A stretch of DNA of 64,000 nt from assembly GCF_037414475.1 (NCBI RefSeq), contig NZ_CP147913.1, positions 5,206,001-5,270,000 of the forward strand, written 5' to 3'. Below, piece after piece: positions 46,778-55,328 of the stretch (positions are counted from its first letter, which is position 1; each line of letters starts with the position of its first letter). Under the pieces are notes generated by a model. It saw nothing but the letters and a program-made list of their open reading frames with translations, did no database searches and was not told the origin of the DNA. Source of the DNA: Myxococcus stipitatus (GTDB lineage: Bacteria; Myxococcota; Myxococcia; Myxococcales; Myxococcaceae). A program made the translations under genes and the position numbers.

Positions 46778-48640
46778 GTGTCCCCTCCCCTGATTGCGTC
46801 CACGACCCCCGCGAAGTCTTCCCTCAAGGACCGGCTGAAGAGCGCTGGGAGCTTGTTCCGGCAGTTGCCGGGCACGTTCCGCATCTTCTGGCAGGCGAGT
46901 CCCCGGGGGGCGGTGGTGTTGGGGGCCCTGACGCTGGTGGCGGCGCTGTTGCCGGCGGCCATCGCCTGGGTGGGCAAGCTGATTGTGGACGCGGTGGTGG
47001 CGGCGGCGCAGGGCTCGGAGGAGGCGCGCTCGCGAGTCTTCGGGTGGGTGGGGTTGGAGTTCGCGTTGATGTTGGGCTCGGCGGTGGTGGAGCGAGGGCT
47101 GACGCTGACGCGGGAGCTCTTGCGCGCCAACCTGGGCAACGTGCTCAACGAGCGGATTCTCCAGAAGGCGTTGGACCTGGAGCTCCAGCACTTCGAGGAC
47201 TCGGACACCTACGACAAGATGCAGAACGCGCGGCGCGAGGCGAGCAGCCGTCCGCTGTCGCTGGTGATGCAGGCGTTCTCCATCGTGCGCAACGGGATAA
47301 CGCTGTCGACGTTCGCGGCGTTGCTGGTGGCGTTGTCGCCGTGGAGCGTGGTGGTGCTGGTGGCCGCGTCGATTCCGGCGTTCATCGCGGAGGCGCGTCT
47401 GGCGATGGCGGGCTTCCGGCTGTACTCGTGGCGGGCGCCCGAGGGGCGGAAGCTGAACTACCTGGAGTGGATTCTCACGCGGGACAGCCACGTGAAGGAG
47501 GTGAAGCTCTTCGGGTTGGGGGAGCTGGTGTTGGGGCGCTACCGGGAGTTGTTCAAGAAGTTCTTCGCGGAGGACCGGGCGCTGGCCTTCAAGCGGATGG
47601 GGTGGGGGTTGGGGTTGGGGGTGTTGTCGTTGGGGGCGTTCTACGGGTGTTATGTGTTTGTCGCGGGGCGGGCGGCGAGCGGCGCGATTACGGTGGGCGA
47701 CATGGTGTTGTACCTGGCGGTGTTCCGTCAGGGGCAGGCGGCGTTCCAGGGGATTCTGACGAGCGTGGGGTCCATGTACGAGGACGCGCTCTTCATGAGC
47801 AATCTCTTCACGTACCTGGAGATACCGACGGGCAGCGAGGTGCCGCGGGTGTTGCCGGCGCGGTCGGCGCCTCGGGGGCGGATGAACGACATCGAGTTGC
47901 GCGGGGTGTCCTTCCGTTATCCGGGGAAGGAGGCGTGGGCGCTGCGGAACGTGTCGCTGACGTTGCGGCCGGGGCAGAAGCTGGCGTTGGTGGGGGAGAA
48001 CGGGGCGGGGAAGAGCACGTTGGTGAAGCTGCTCTTGCGGCTGTACGAGCCGACGGAGGGGACGATTCTGTACGGGGGCGTGGACATCCGGGACATGGAC
48101 GTGGGGGATTTGCGCGGCCGCTTCGGCGCGGTGTTCCAGGACTTCGTGCGCTATCAGTTCAACGTCGCGGAGAACATCGGGTTGGGGCACGTGCCGGCGT
48201 TGGAGGACCGGGTTCGCATCGAGAAGGCGGCGGAGCAGGGTGGGGCGAGCGCGGTGATTGCGGCGTTGCCGGGCCAGTACGAGACGATGCTGGGCGGGTG
48301 GTTCGAGAAGGGGCAGGAGCTGTCGTCGGGGCAATGGCAGAAGCTGGCGGTGGCGCGAGCGTTCATGCGGGACGACGCGGAGGTGCTGATTCTGGATGAG
48401 CCGACGGCGAGCATCGACGCGGAGGCGGAGCACGCGTTGTTCGAGCGGTTCCAGGCGTTGGCGGCGGACCGCATCGCCATCGTGATTTCGCACCGGTTCT
48501 CCACGGTGCGGATGGCGGACCAGATTGCGGTGCTGCACAACGGCGGCGTGGACGAGTTGGGCAGCCACGACGCGTTGATGGCGAAGGACGGGCGCTATGC
48601 GCACCTGTTCCGGTTGCAGGCGCGTGGTTATCGGGACTGA
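46778..48640 (+). CDS. ABC exporter, fused permease and ATPase
   Basis: A 620-residue half-transporter of the MsbA/LmrA type. About five or six membrane helices occupy residues 40-320. The ATPase domain carries Walker A GENGAGKSTLVK (near residue 405), Q-loop VFQDFVRYQF, the signature LSSGQWQKLAVARAFM (a variant of LSGGQ), Walker B VLILDEPTASID and the switch His in VISHRFST. It works as a dimer to export a lipid, peptide or drug. The GTG at 46778 is assumed as the start. The next gene is convergent. Confidence 0.9.
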   Translation: MSPPLIASTTPAKSSLKDRLKSAGSLFRQLPGTFRIFWQASPRGAVVLGALTLVAALLPAAIAWVGKLIVDAVVAAAQGSEEARSRVFGWVGLEFALMLGSAVVERGLTLTRELLRANLGNVLNERILQKALDLELQHFEDSDTYDKMQNARREASSRPLSLVMQAFSIVRNGITLSTFAALLVALSPWSVVVLVAASIPAFIAEARLAMAGFRLYSWRAPEGRKLNYLEWILTRDSHVKEVKLFGLGELVLGRYRELFKKFFAEDRALAFKRMGWGLGLGVLSLGAFYGCYVFVAGRAASGAITVGDMVLYLAVFRQGQAAFQGILTSVGSMYEDALFMSNLFTYLEIPTGSEVPRVLPARSAPRGRMNDIELRGVSFRYPGKEAWALRNVSLTLRPGQKLALVGENGAGKSTLVKLLLRLYEPTEGTILYGGVDIRDMDVGDLRGRFGAVFQDFVRYQFNVAENIGLGHVPALEDRVRIEKAAEQGGASAVIAALPGQYETMLGGWFEKGQELSSGQWQKLAVARAFMRDDAEVLILDEPTASIDAEAEHALFERFQALAADRIAIVISHRFSTVRMADQIAVLHNGGVDELGSHDALMAKDGRYAHLFRLQARGYRD

Positions 48641-48658
48641 GGTGCTCCCGGGGGTGTG

Positions 48659-49687
48659 TCAGTCCAGCGCGCCGTCGAACGATTCTCGGACGTAGTGGAA
48701 GAACACCGACGCGGAGGTCGCGCCGGGAGGAATCCGCGAGCGCCAGTGTCGCAGCGTGCGCCCCCGGTAGAGCAGGCCATCGCCGATGGCCTGAAAGCAG
48801 CGCACCTCTCCGTGTTCGCTCGACAGGGCAAGAGGCCACGGGGCCTCGCACGTCGGCTCCGGTGCGTAGTCGGCGAGCAACGTCACGCTGAACTCGCATT
48901 GCGGGCGGTCCGTGTGGGGAGGGAGCTCCGCGTCGCTGTGGTAGATGGCGCCATACACGTAGGAGGGCTTGACTCGCTCACCGACGAGCGCACCCACCAA
49001 CGGCGTCAACTGGTGGTGGAAGAAGCGCAGCACCCGGTCGTTGTGTGAAACGCTTCGCCGGGCGCTTTGCCCGTCGCCCATCCGGAAGCGTCCCGCCCGA
49101 CTCGCCGCGCGCAGATACCGCCGCAGCTCGCCGAGATGAAATGGATGGATGAGCCCTTGTAGTGGTGCGTAGCCCCGATGCAGGAACCGCGAATGCGCCT
49201 CGGCAATCTGTGCGGCGCCGGTGCGTGCCTCGGCGGCGAACGCTTCTTCGTTGATGAGAATCGCCGCGAGCGATAGCACCTGCACGAGCGTGCTGCTCGA
49301 GTCTCCTCGCCACGCGCCGCCCGATGATGCGTGGTCCAGCAGCGCCCTCAGCTCTTGTCCAAGTTGAAACGGCGTCCACGACCCGTGCCGAGGCTGGGGT
49401 ACCCACACCGTGTCCTGCGCCGCCGAGAGGCGCGCGGTCAGCGACAGGTTGTTGCGCACTTCTGGTGGCGGAGGCGTTCCGCGCCACGAGAACCACGCGC
49501 GCGGATTCACAATCAACGGCCCGGGCTTCGTGACACCACCCAGCAAGCGGGGGGGCACGAAGTACTGCGGCTGCGACTCCAGCAGGCAGCGATAGTCGAG
49601 GTCCGGATGGTGCAGTGGCCATCGCTCGAGGGCCTCGCCGCCTGCGGTTTCAGGCACGCGCGCGAACCATGGGCTCGCGACGCTCAT
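48659..49687 (-). CDS. 2-oxoglutarate/Fe(II) dioxygenase-like protein (cluster gene 4)
   Basis: A 342-residue cytoplasmic protein. The N-terminal 170 residues, with the Trp-rich stretch NPRAWFSWRG, have no family I recognise. The C-terminal part has the dioxygenase iron ligands HTD (His258, Asp260) in ELPPHTDRPQCEFSVTL and the distal His314 in LLYRGRTLRHWRSR, followed by a strand typical of the double-stranded beta-helix (SASVFFHYV). Its start overlaps the proline-rich gene by four bases (49684-49687), so the two are translationally coupled. Hydroxylation of a peptide or small molecule is expected; the substrate is unknown. Confidence 0.75.
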   Translation of the reverse strand: MSVASPWFARVPETAGGEALERWPLHHPDLDYRCLLESQPQYFVPPRLLGGVTKPGPLIVNPRAWFSWRGTPPPPEVRNNLSLTARLSAAQDTVWVPQPRHGSWTPFQLGQELRALLDHASSGGAWRGDSSSTLVQVLSLAAILINEEAFAAEARTGAAQIAEAHSRFLHRGYAPLQGLIHPFHLGELRRYLRAASRAGRFRMGDGQSARRSVSHNDRVLRFFHHQLTPLVGALVGERVKPSYVYGAIYHSDAELPPHTDRPQCEFSVTLLADYAPEPTCEAPWPLALSSEHGEVRCFQAIGDGLLYRGRTLRHWRSRIPPGATSASVFFHYVRESFDGALD

Positions 49688-51045
49688 GGCTTGAACCGTC
49701 CGAAGAGAACGAACAATCCGTCCTGGAACTCGCGCGAGCGGTTGTTGACCCGCGAAATCTCCAGATAGAGCGGTGCCGCGAGCAAGAGAAGCCCGTTGCG
49801 TCTCGGTTCACCGTGGCGCTCTGGCAGGGGGCTCCCGGTGCGCTCGGTGAGGCGCACGCGCAGCTCTCCGCCAGCGAATGCTCGTGGTGCTCTCCAGAAG
49901 AAGAGCGCGAAGCGCAGCTCCTCATGCGACGGACCTTCCGCGGCGTTCAGGTACGACTGTTGATCTCCGAGCGCGACGAGAGAGATGTCCGCGAGCCTCG
50001 CGTGAGTGAGGTCGACCCCGGCTTGTCGTGCCGGCGCGAGCAGCGCCTGGCGCAGCGGTTGCTCGAGCGCGCGCCGGGCATCCTCCGCGTTGTCCAGCAC
50101 GAGCGCTTCGCCCTCGACGAGCGCGCCGCCCACGTCACCGCGATGAACGACACGCACGGGCCTGAAGCGACGCTGCTCATGCTGGGCATAGCTCAGCAGC
50201 TGCCCGAGGGTTCTTTCGTCGAGCACGTTTTCGAGCGCGAGGAAGGGCACTTCCCGCTCGCGCGGATCTCCAGGCGTGAAGTGGGGCGGTGGCCACGACG
50301 GTGGAGGCGGCCAGAAGGGTGGCGGCGGAAAGATGGGCCCGATCGGCGGTGGCGGCGGCACGTAGGGAGGTGGCGGCGCCGGTGGCTGGATGGGCGGCCA
50401 GATGGGGCCCCACGGCGGGTCTACGGGTGGCGGTGAGGGAGGCGGCGGGACGGGTGGTGGCGGTGAGGGAGTCGGCGGGACGGGGGGCGGCGGGTCCGCC
50501 GGCGGTGGCGGCCACGTGGGTGGGGCGGGAGGTGGCGGTTCAGCCGGCGGTGGCGGCCACGTGGGTGGGGCGGGAGGTGGCGGTTCAGCCGGCGGTGGCG
50601 GCCACGTGGGTGGGGCCGGTGGCGGTGGGGAAGGCGGCGGCTCCACCGGTGGTGGCCACGTCGGCGGCGCACCCGGTGGGTCGGTCGGCGGTGGTGGCGA
50701 ATCCGGCTCGAAGACAGGCCCCATGATGGGCCCGAACATGGGGCTGTGCGTGACGCTCGGAGAAAGGGGCGGTCGCGCGAGAGGTGGTAGCTGCGACACC
50801 AATCGACCGACGACGGCCGAACCGAATCGCGACAATCCCCGCTTCAGGACCAGCTGACCGACAGCCCGTTGTACGAGCTGCAGGGCGGACGACTCCGCCG
50901 CGCTCGGCGTTGTCCCCTCGCGCACGGTGACATGAGACAGGAGCTCGGTCAGGAGCGCGCGATCCGAGGGGCTGAGAACCTTCTCATCGGCCAGCAGTGC
51001 GTCGACGAGTGCTTCCAACTGCCGGTCGTCCGTTGGGTTGGCCAT
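49684..51045 (-). CDS. Proline-rich protein with degenerate dioxygenase-like C-terminal domain (cluster gene 3)
   Basis: A 453-residue protein in three parts. Residues 1-110 are helical (VDALLADEKVLSPSDRALL onward). Residues about 116-256 are more than half proline, with three copies of a 15-residue unit PPPPAPPTWPPPPAE. Residues about 265-453 align by eye with the dioxygenase domain of cluster gene 1 (FLALENVLDERTLGQLL and AFAGGELRVRL), but the HxD ligands are replaced by an NAA/E segment and the distal His by Leu, so it should not bind iron. There is no signal peptide. It may be a substrate, scaffold or regulator. Confidence 0.75.
   Translation of the reverse strand: MANPTDDRQLEALVDALLADEKVLSPSDRALLTELLSHVTVREGTTPSAAESSALQLVQRAVGQLVLKRGLSRFGSAVVGRLVSQLPPLARPPLSPSVTHSPMFGPIMGPVFEPDSPPPPTDPPGAPPTWPPPVEPPPSPPPPAPPTWPPPPAEPPPPAPPTWPPPPAEPPPPAPPTWPPPPADPPPPVPPTPSPPPPVPPPPSPPPVDPPWGPIWPPIQPPAPPPPYVPPPPPIGPIFPPPPFWPPPPSWPPPHFTPGDPREREVPFLALENVLDERTLGQLLSYAQHEQRRFRPVRVVHRGDVGGALVEGEALVLDNAEDARRALEQPLRQALLAPARQAGVDLTHARLADISLVALGDQQSYLNAAEGPSHEELRFALFFWRAPRAFAGGELRVRLTERTGSPLPERHGEPRRNGLLLLAAPLYLEISRVNNRSREFQDGLFVLFGRFKP
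50498..50632 (-). repeat. Three tandem 45-base repeats encoding proline-rich units
   Basis: Units start at 50498, 50543 and 50588 and are nearly identical at the DNA level, which suggests recent expansion or ongoing copy-number change. They encode residues about 143-187 of the proline-rich protein. Confidence 0.85.
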
Positions 51046-51063
51046 GGGGCGTCCTGAATCGCT

Positions 51064-51990
51064 TCAATTGAACACGAGGGGCACGACCGCGATGCTGCTC
51101 GCCGAGGCGGCGGGAAAACGCAGCTCGGAGAGCTCGCGGATGATTTCTCGCCGGACTCCATCCAAGTCGGCGTCGGGCGTCTGGGCCGTGAACTGGTCGG
51201 TGAGAACGCGGCACTGGATGACCGCTCCGGCCGCATCGATTTCGAGCCGCAAGGTGGCGACGCCGAAGAACGTGTCGCGCCGGGCGGCGAGCCTCGATGC
51301 GAGGTTCGCGCGGAGCGCATGGAGCGTGGGCATTGCTCGCTCACGCTCGAGCCCGCCCTTGAAGTGCGCACCGCTCTCGCGGAAGTGGCCGTGCAGGACG
51401 ACGCGACCGTGGCGAGGGTCCATCGTGCCTTGAAGCCGAGGGACCGCGTGGACGAGTCGGTCATCGAATACGATCAACCGATTGAAGCGTGCCTCGACGA
51501 GGTCATAGAACTTGGGGCCCGCGCCCGCGGTGGCTGACGCGGGTGTCTCCCAATAGGGTCGCGGATGGAATATCTGGGTTTCACCGCCGACGAATTGCCG
51601 GTGCTCCCATTGCGTGAGTGAGAGCACATAGGCCCAGCGCCCGTTCTCCGCGTCGTTGTGCGCTTCCTGTCCGCATCCATTGACGTACAGGCTGAGTATC
51701 GGCGGTGAGAAGTGCGCGCAGCCGAGCTGCCACAGCGCCCACTCGCGGAGCGCCTGGTACAGCTGCTCGAGCGCTCGAACGGGCAAGACCTTCTGTGGCT
51801 CCGTTCGCAGATAGGTGTACGCGCCCGGCACGTACCAGTAGTTCCAGATCTGCTGCGTGTGAGAGGGGGTGAAGGGCGATGCGAAGTGCGCGTCGACCGC
51901 GGCTCGGAGCTCGGCGGCGTCCGGGAAGAAGCCGTCCACGACGTGATAGTGCTTCGGCCGTTGCGATGGGTACCCCGCCGGCACGATCAC
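51064..51990 (-). CDS. 2-oxoglutarate/Fe(II) dioxygenase fused to a TonB/AgmX-like C-terminal domain (cluster gene 2)
   Basis: A 308-residue protein. The dioxygenase part carries the iron ligands His111 and Asp113 in QEAHNDAENGRWAYVLSLT, the distal His181 in RLIVFDDRLVHAVPRL, and Arg196 as a candidate 2-oxoglutarate binder in RHGRVVLHGHF. Residues about 235-308 (TLRLEIDAAGAVIQCRVLTD to LRFPAASASSIAVVPLVF) resemble the TonB/AgmX C-terminal fold that ends many myxobacterial envelope proteins. There is no membrane anchor. It overlaps gene 1 by four bases and is 18 bases from the proline-rich gene. Confidence 0.8.
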   Translation of the reverse strand: MIVPAGYPSQRPKHYHVVDGFFPDAAELRAAVDAHFASPFTPSHTQQIWNYWYVPGAYTYLRTEPQKVLPVRALEQLYQALREWALWQLGCAHFSPPILSLYVNGCGQEAHNDAENGRWAYVLSLTQWEHRQFVGGETQIFHPRPYWETPASATAGAGPKFYDLVEARFNRLIVFDDRLVHAVPRLQGTMDPRHGRVVLHGHFRESGAHFKGGLERERAMPTLHALRANLASRLAARRDTFFGVATLRLEIDAAGAVIQCRVLTDQFTAQTPDADLDGVRREIIRELSELRFPAASASSIAVVPLVFN

Positions 51991-52697
51991 TTGTGCACCC
52001 AGCCGTTCACGGTGAATCGGCTATGGGCAAAGGAGCGCGAGGGTACGTACGTGGTGCGCACCTCGTGCATCGTATTGCTCGGGAAGAAGACCACCTGATT
52101 CTGGCGGGGAGTGATGCTGACGAAGCTCGGCGGTGTCTGCCCGGAGGGGAGCGGGGGGCCGTCGTACAGACGGAGTTCGCCGCCGTTGAATGGCTTGGGC
52201 TCCGTGAAGAAGTAGTAGACGAAGGTGATTTCCCGCCGCCTCACCCGTTCGTGGGTGTTGTCGTTGTGGGGGCGGAAGAACTCGCCGTCGTTGCTCGCCG
52301 TGAGCTGCGCCTCGACCCGGCTGACCGGGAAGGACTCCCGGCCGAGTCGCGCGAGGACGAAAGGGACGGCCGCCAGCACGCGACGCGTGAGAAGGGATTG
52401 CCAGGGTTCGAACTCGAACAGCACCCGTGAGCGGCGTCGCGAGTAGTCGAGCTCGCCTTGGCCGCTCTCCGCGTGCATGACTCGCGTTTCCGCGAAGAGG
52501 TTCTGGCGGTCCAGCGTGTACTGCCGCAGTCCCGCGAGTTCTTCCGCGACGAGCAACTCATCAATCAGGACGTAGTGCGCGCGCGAGGAAGACCTGTGCG
52601 GGGGCCTCGGTGCGGGCGAGGGCCGCACGCCTGTTGTCAGCCGGCGGATGACGGCGGCACCGATTCTGTCCTCGAATTCGGTTCCGCTCCGGTTCAT
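51987..52697 (-). CDS. 2-oxoglutarate/Fe(II) dioxygenase, prolyl-4-hydroxylase-like (cluster gene 1)
   Basis: A 236-residue cytoplasmic enzyme. The double-stranded beta-helix core is clear: His144 and Asp146 in FFRPHNDNTHE, ITFVYYFFTEPKPFNGGELRLYD, the distal His211 in VVFFPSNTMHEV, and Arg227 in SRFTVNGW as candidate 2-oxoglutarate ligand. This arrangement matches P4H/PKHD-type hydroxylases. It is the first of four dioxygenase-like genes in a tight run. The upstream 161-base gap, which ends at a small membrane protein gene, may contain the promoter. Confidence 0.85.
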   Translation of the reverse strand: MNRSGTEFEDRIGAAVIRRLTTGVRPSPAPRPPHRSSSRAHYVLIDELLVAEELAGLRQYTLDRQNLFAETRVMHAESGQGELDYSRRRSRVLFEFEPWQSLLTRRVLAAVPFVLARLGRESFPVSRVEAQLTASNDGEFFRPHNDNTHERVRRREITFVYYFFTEPKPFNGGELRLYDGPPLPSGQTPPSFVSITPRQNQVVFFPSNTMHEVRTTYVPSRSFAHSRFTVNGWVHK

Positions 52698-52858
52698 GGG
52701 CGTGACTCACCCCTCGGCGTCCTGGGTCTTTCGCTTCAAGGTGCCCGGTTCGCGGAACGCTGTCCATCGGGCGGGGCCGAGGGACCGTTGCACAGACAAC
52801 AAGGACTGCCTTGGTGCCGGGCTCGAACGTGGCGCGTGGTCCAGAGGCGCGGAGCGTC

Positions 52859-53095
52859 CTACGGCTTGCGCGTGTACCGCGCCTTGAGGACGAGGAGTCC
52901 GCCGAGCATGAAGGTCAGCGTGTAGAGCGAGGCGCCGCCAAGCACCACGCCTCCGATGAATCCACCCACTCCTCGCACAGCGCCCCCCACGAAACCCGCG
53001 AGTCCCCAGATGGGGTCCGCGCGGATGCCAAGGATGGCTCCTGCGACGCCGGTGAGGGCCGCGCCGGTGAAGATGATGGGCTCGATGAGCGTCAT
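52859..53095 (-). CDS. Small Gly-rich membrane protein
   Basis: A 78-residue protein that is almost entirely hydrophobic: IEPIIFTGAALTGVAGAILG, then GLAGFVGGAVRGVGGFIGGV and LTFMLGGLLVLKARY. It has two or three membrane helices with glycine-zipper spacing (GxxxG). GAGG lies six bases before the ATG at 53095; a GTG directly before it is possible. It precedes the dioxygenase run on the same strand by 161 bases, so co-regulation is possible. The family is not recognised. Confidence 0.65.
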   Translation of the reverse strand: MTLIEPIIFTGAALTGVAGAILGIRADPIWGLAGFVGGAVRGVGGFIGGVVLGGASLYTLTFMLGGLLVLKARYTRKP

Positions 53096-53164
53096 CACGA
53101 ACCTCGCGAGGGCTTGGGCCCAGGTGACGCCTGGACCCGAACGAATCCTATCACGACGGCGCCG

Positions 53165-53740
53165 TCAGGCCGCGACGTGCTCGCGGGCGAAGACCTTGAA
53201 CGCGTCGACCTTGTCCGGAGCATCGGGATGCAGCAGGCCGAGGACCTCCATGGCGAAGGTCACGGGCGCGGTGCCTGCCGCGGTGACCAGCTTGCCGTCG
53301 CGCACGGCGTGAGGCACGTCGCGGTAGTGCGCGGCCCCGCGGTAACCCGGAGCCTGTGTGCGCAGGAACTCCAGGTCGTTGCTGGTGTGCGCGCGACCAT
53401 CGAGCAGCCCTGCCTTGGCCAGCGCCACCGTGGCGCCGCAGATGCCCGCGACGACGAGCCCCGCGTCCACCGCGCGCCGCAGGATGGACGTGAGCTCGGG
53501 CGCCTGGGGCGTCATCCACGTGGGGGAGCCCACCAGGACCAGCGCATCCGCCTTGTCGGGAGTGAAGTCCTCGACCGCGCCATTCACATGAATGGTCATT
53601 CCGCCCATCGAGGGCGTGGGGCGCCCGCCGGGCGACCACCAGGTCACCTCGTCGCTGAAGTCATCGCGAGCCCCCGCCGCGAGCAGCGCGGGCTCCCAGT
53701 CGGCGAACGGGGCAATCACGACGAAGGCGATACGAGCCAA
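53165..53740 (-). CDS. DJ-1/PfpI-superfamily protein
   Basis: A 191-residue cytoplasmic protein of the DJ-1/PfpI fold. It begins ARIAFVVIAPFADWEPALL, the usual first strand and helix, and has the nucleophile cysteine in VVAGICGATVALAKAG. Activities in this family include glyoxalase, deglycase, chaperone and regulator roles. The TTG at 53740 is preferred because AAGGAG lies seven bases before it and the family-type first strand starts at once; an ATG at 53773 has no such site. It stands alone. Confidence 0.85.
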   Translation of the reverse strand: MARIAFVVIAPFADWEPALLAAGARDDFSDEVTWWSPGGRPTPSMGGMTIHVNGAVEDFTPDKADALVLVGSPTWMTPQAPELTSILRRAVDAGLVVAGICGATVALAKAGLLDGRAHTSNDLEFLRTQAPGYRGAAHYRDVPHAVRDGKLVTAAGTAPVTFAMEVLGLLHPDAPDKVDAFKVFAREHVAA

Positions 53741-53825
53741 CCGAGTGCTCCTTGTTGAAGGAGCGCCGACCATAGGCAATGTCCCTAGGAAGCTCCAGGT
53801 ACACGCGGGCAGGACGCCGCGTGCG

Positions 53826-55328
53826 TCAATGCGCCGCGGATGGAGGCTCGTCCGTGTGTGTGGCGGGCGTGACGACCCGCACGGAGTGCTGGTCGAGGAA
53901 CTCGGGCGCGAGCGCGGCGAGCCACTGGGCGAAGGTCCCCGACCACAGGACGCCGGTGATGGTGAAGACGCCGCTGGGGCCTTCATAGCGGTTGCGGTCC
54001 ATGCCCATGCCAGGGCGGTTGGCCTTGCTGCCCAGGCGCACGAACAGCGGCATGTTGCGCAGGACGTTGTCGTAGACGATGAGTCCCATCACGGAGTTGG
54101 GGTCATCCGCCGCCAGCCGCAGGCCCGCGTCGACGGTCCGTTCGATGGTGTTGCTGATGATTTGGACGCCCTTGCCCGTGACGATGCGGATGCCCTGGCC
54201 GTTGCCTCGGTTCGCGTAGTTGTAGATGTCGTGGATGGAGTTGCTCCCAATCTGCACGTTGGTGGGGAGGTCGATGGCGTTGTTGCCGCCGATAGCGACG
54301 CCTCGCCCGGCCTGGAAGATTTCGTTGGAGACAATCTGGATGTTCGTCGCGTCTTCATGGACGAGCACGGCTTCGGCGGCGGAGGTGTTGGCCTGCCAGG
54401 GAAAGCGCGCGAGGTTGGGGAAGCTGTAGATGCGGTTCAGGTACACCAGGAGGTCGTCGCAGGCCTTGACGTCGACGCCATTCTCACCGGTGTCATGGAG
54501 TTGGTTCCGCTCGACGAGGATGGTGGAGGGGCGGCCTCCATTGGGCTGGCATTGCACGCCGTCGGCGGCGACATCGTGGATGTCGTTGTTCAAGATGAAG
54601 ACGCTTCGAGTCACCCCCCGGATGGCGATGCCGTGTGAGTCCGTGTTCGTCTTGGAGAAGTCATAGATTTCGTTGTGGTTGATGAGAACGAAGTTCGCGT
54701 AGCTGACGGTGATGCCAGCGCCCGTGCGGCCTCCATGCAGAAGGGAGTCGTGGAGTTGGGCGCACTGGGTGTTGTTCTGGAAGAGGGCGGCGAAGGAGGG
54801 TTTGCCCTGGACGTCGATTTCGAAGAACTCGACGATCCAGTAAGGCAGCTGCACATCCAGCAGGGCGCCGACGGTGGTGGCGGGGGGGATGATGCGGGGG
54901 CGGCCCGCCATCTCGCCACGCAGGACGATGGGCGCGGTGACGGTGCCGGGGCGGGCCCCATAGGGCGTGGTGATGGAGACCCGTTCGTTGTAGTCGCCGC
55001 TGCGCACCAGGATGATGTTGCCGGGGAGGGCAACCTTCACCGCGGCCATGATGGTGCGGTAGGGGTTCTCAGTGGAGCCCAGCGGCCTGGAGGGATTCCA
55101 GGGACCATTCTTCGAGACATAGAGGGTGGCGCCCTGGGCCTGGGAGGACCTGGGGCAGGTGGCGTAGAAGATGTCCTCGGAGAGCGCGAAGCGTTTATTC
55201 GGCTGGACCTGTGAGGCGGTGTCCTCGTGTGCGTCAGGCTGCCCCGTGCCACACGCCAGGATTCCACTGCAAACCAAAACAGCACAAACCAGACGTGAGA
55301 GCCTGCTCGTCGCTTGATGCATTGTCAT
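53826..55328 (-). CDS. Right-handed parallel beta-helix lipoprotein
   Basis: A 500-residue exported protein with a lipoprotein signal (VLVCSGILACGTG). The mature part has a short strand-rich start (TLYVSKNGPWNPSRPLGS) and then many short coils of about 22-25 residues such as NFVLINHNEIYDFSK, SVFILNNDIHDVAADG and GVQIISNTIERTVDAG, the right-handed parallel beta-helix of NosD/pectate-lyase-like proteins. No pectin-lyase catalytic set is evident. GAGGAG six bases upstream supports the ATG at 55328. A carbohydrate-binding or lyase role is likely. Confidence 0.83.
   Translation of the reverse strand: MTMHQATSRLSRLVCAVLVCSGILACGTGQPDAHEDTASQVQPNKRFALSEDIFYATCPRSSQAQGATLYVSKNGPWNPSRPLGSTENPYRTIMAAVKVALPGNIILVRSGDYNERVSITTPYGARPGTVTAPIVLRGEMAGRPRIIPPATTVGALLDVQLPYWIVEFFEIDVQGKPSFAALFQNNTQCAQLHDSLLHGGRTGAGITVSYANFVLINHNEIYDFSKTNTDSHGIAIRGVTRSVFILNNDIHDVAADGVQCQPNGGRPSTILVERNQLHDTGENGVDVKACDDLLVYLNRIYSFPNLARFPWQANTSAAEAVLVHEDATNIQIVSNEIFQAGRGVAIGGNNAIDLPTNVQIGSNSIHDIYNYANRGNGQGIRIVTGKGVQIISNTIERTVDAGLRLAADDPNSVMGLIVYDNVLRNMPLFVRLGSKANRPGMGMDRNRYEGPSGVFTITGVLWSGTFAQWLAALAPEFLDQHSVRVVTPATHTDEPPSAAH

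Noticed and set aside
45977..48604. Long minus-strand open frame opposite the UspA and ABC exporter genes
   Set aside because: It is antisense to genes with Walker motifs and Usp domains; its Pro/Arg/His-rich translation is a composition artefact.
50498..50632. Possible CRISPR-like array from regularly spaced 45-base repeats
   Set aside because: There are no unique spacers; the units are contiguous, in frame and encode proline-rich peptide repeats.
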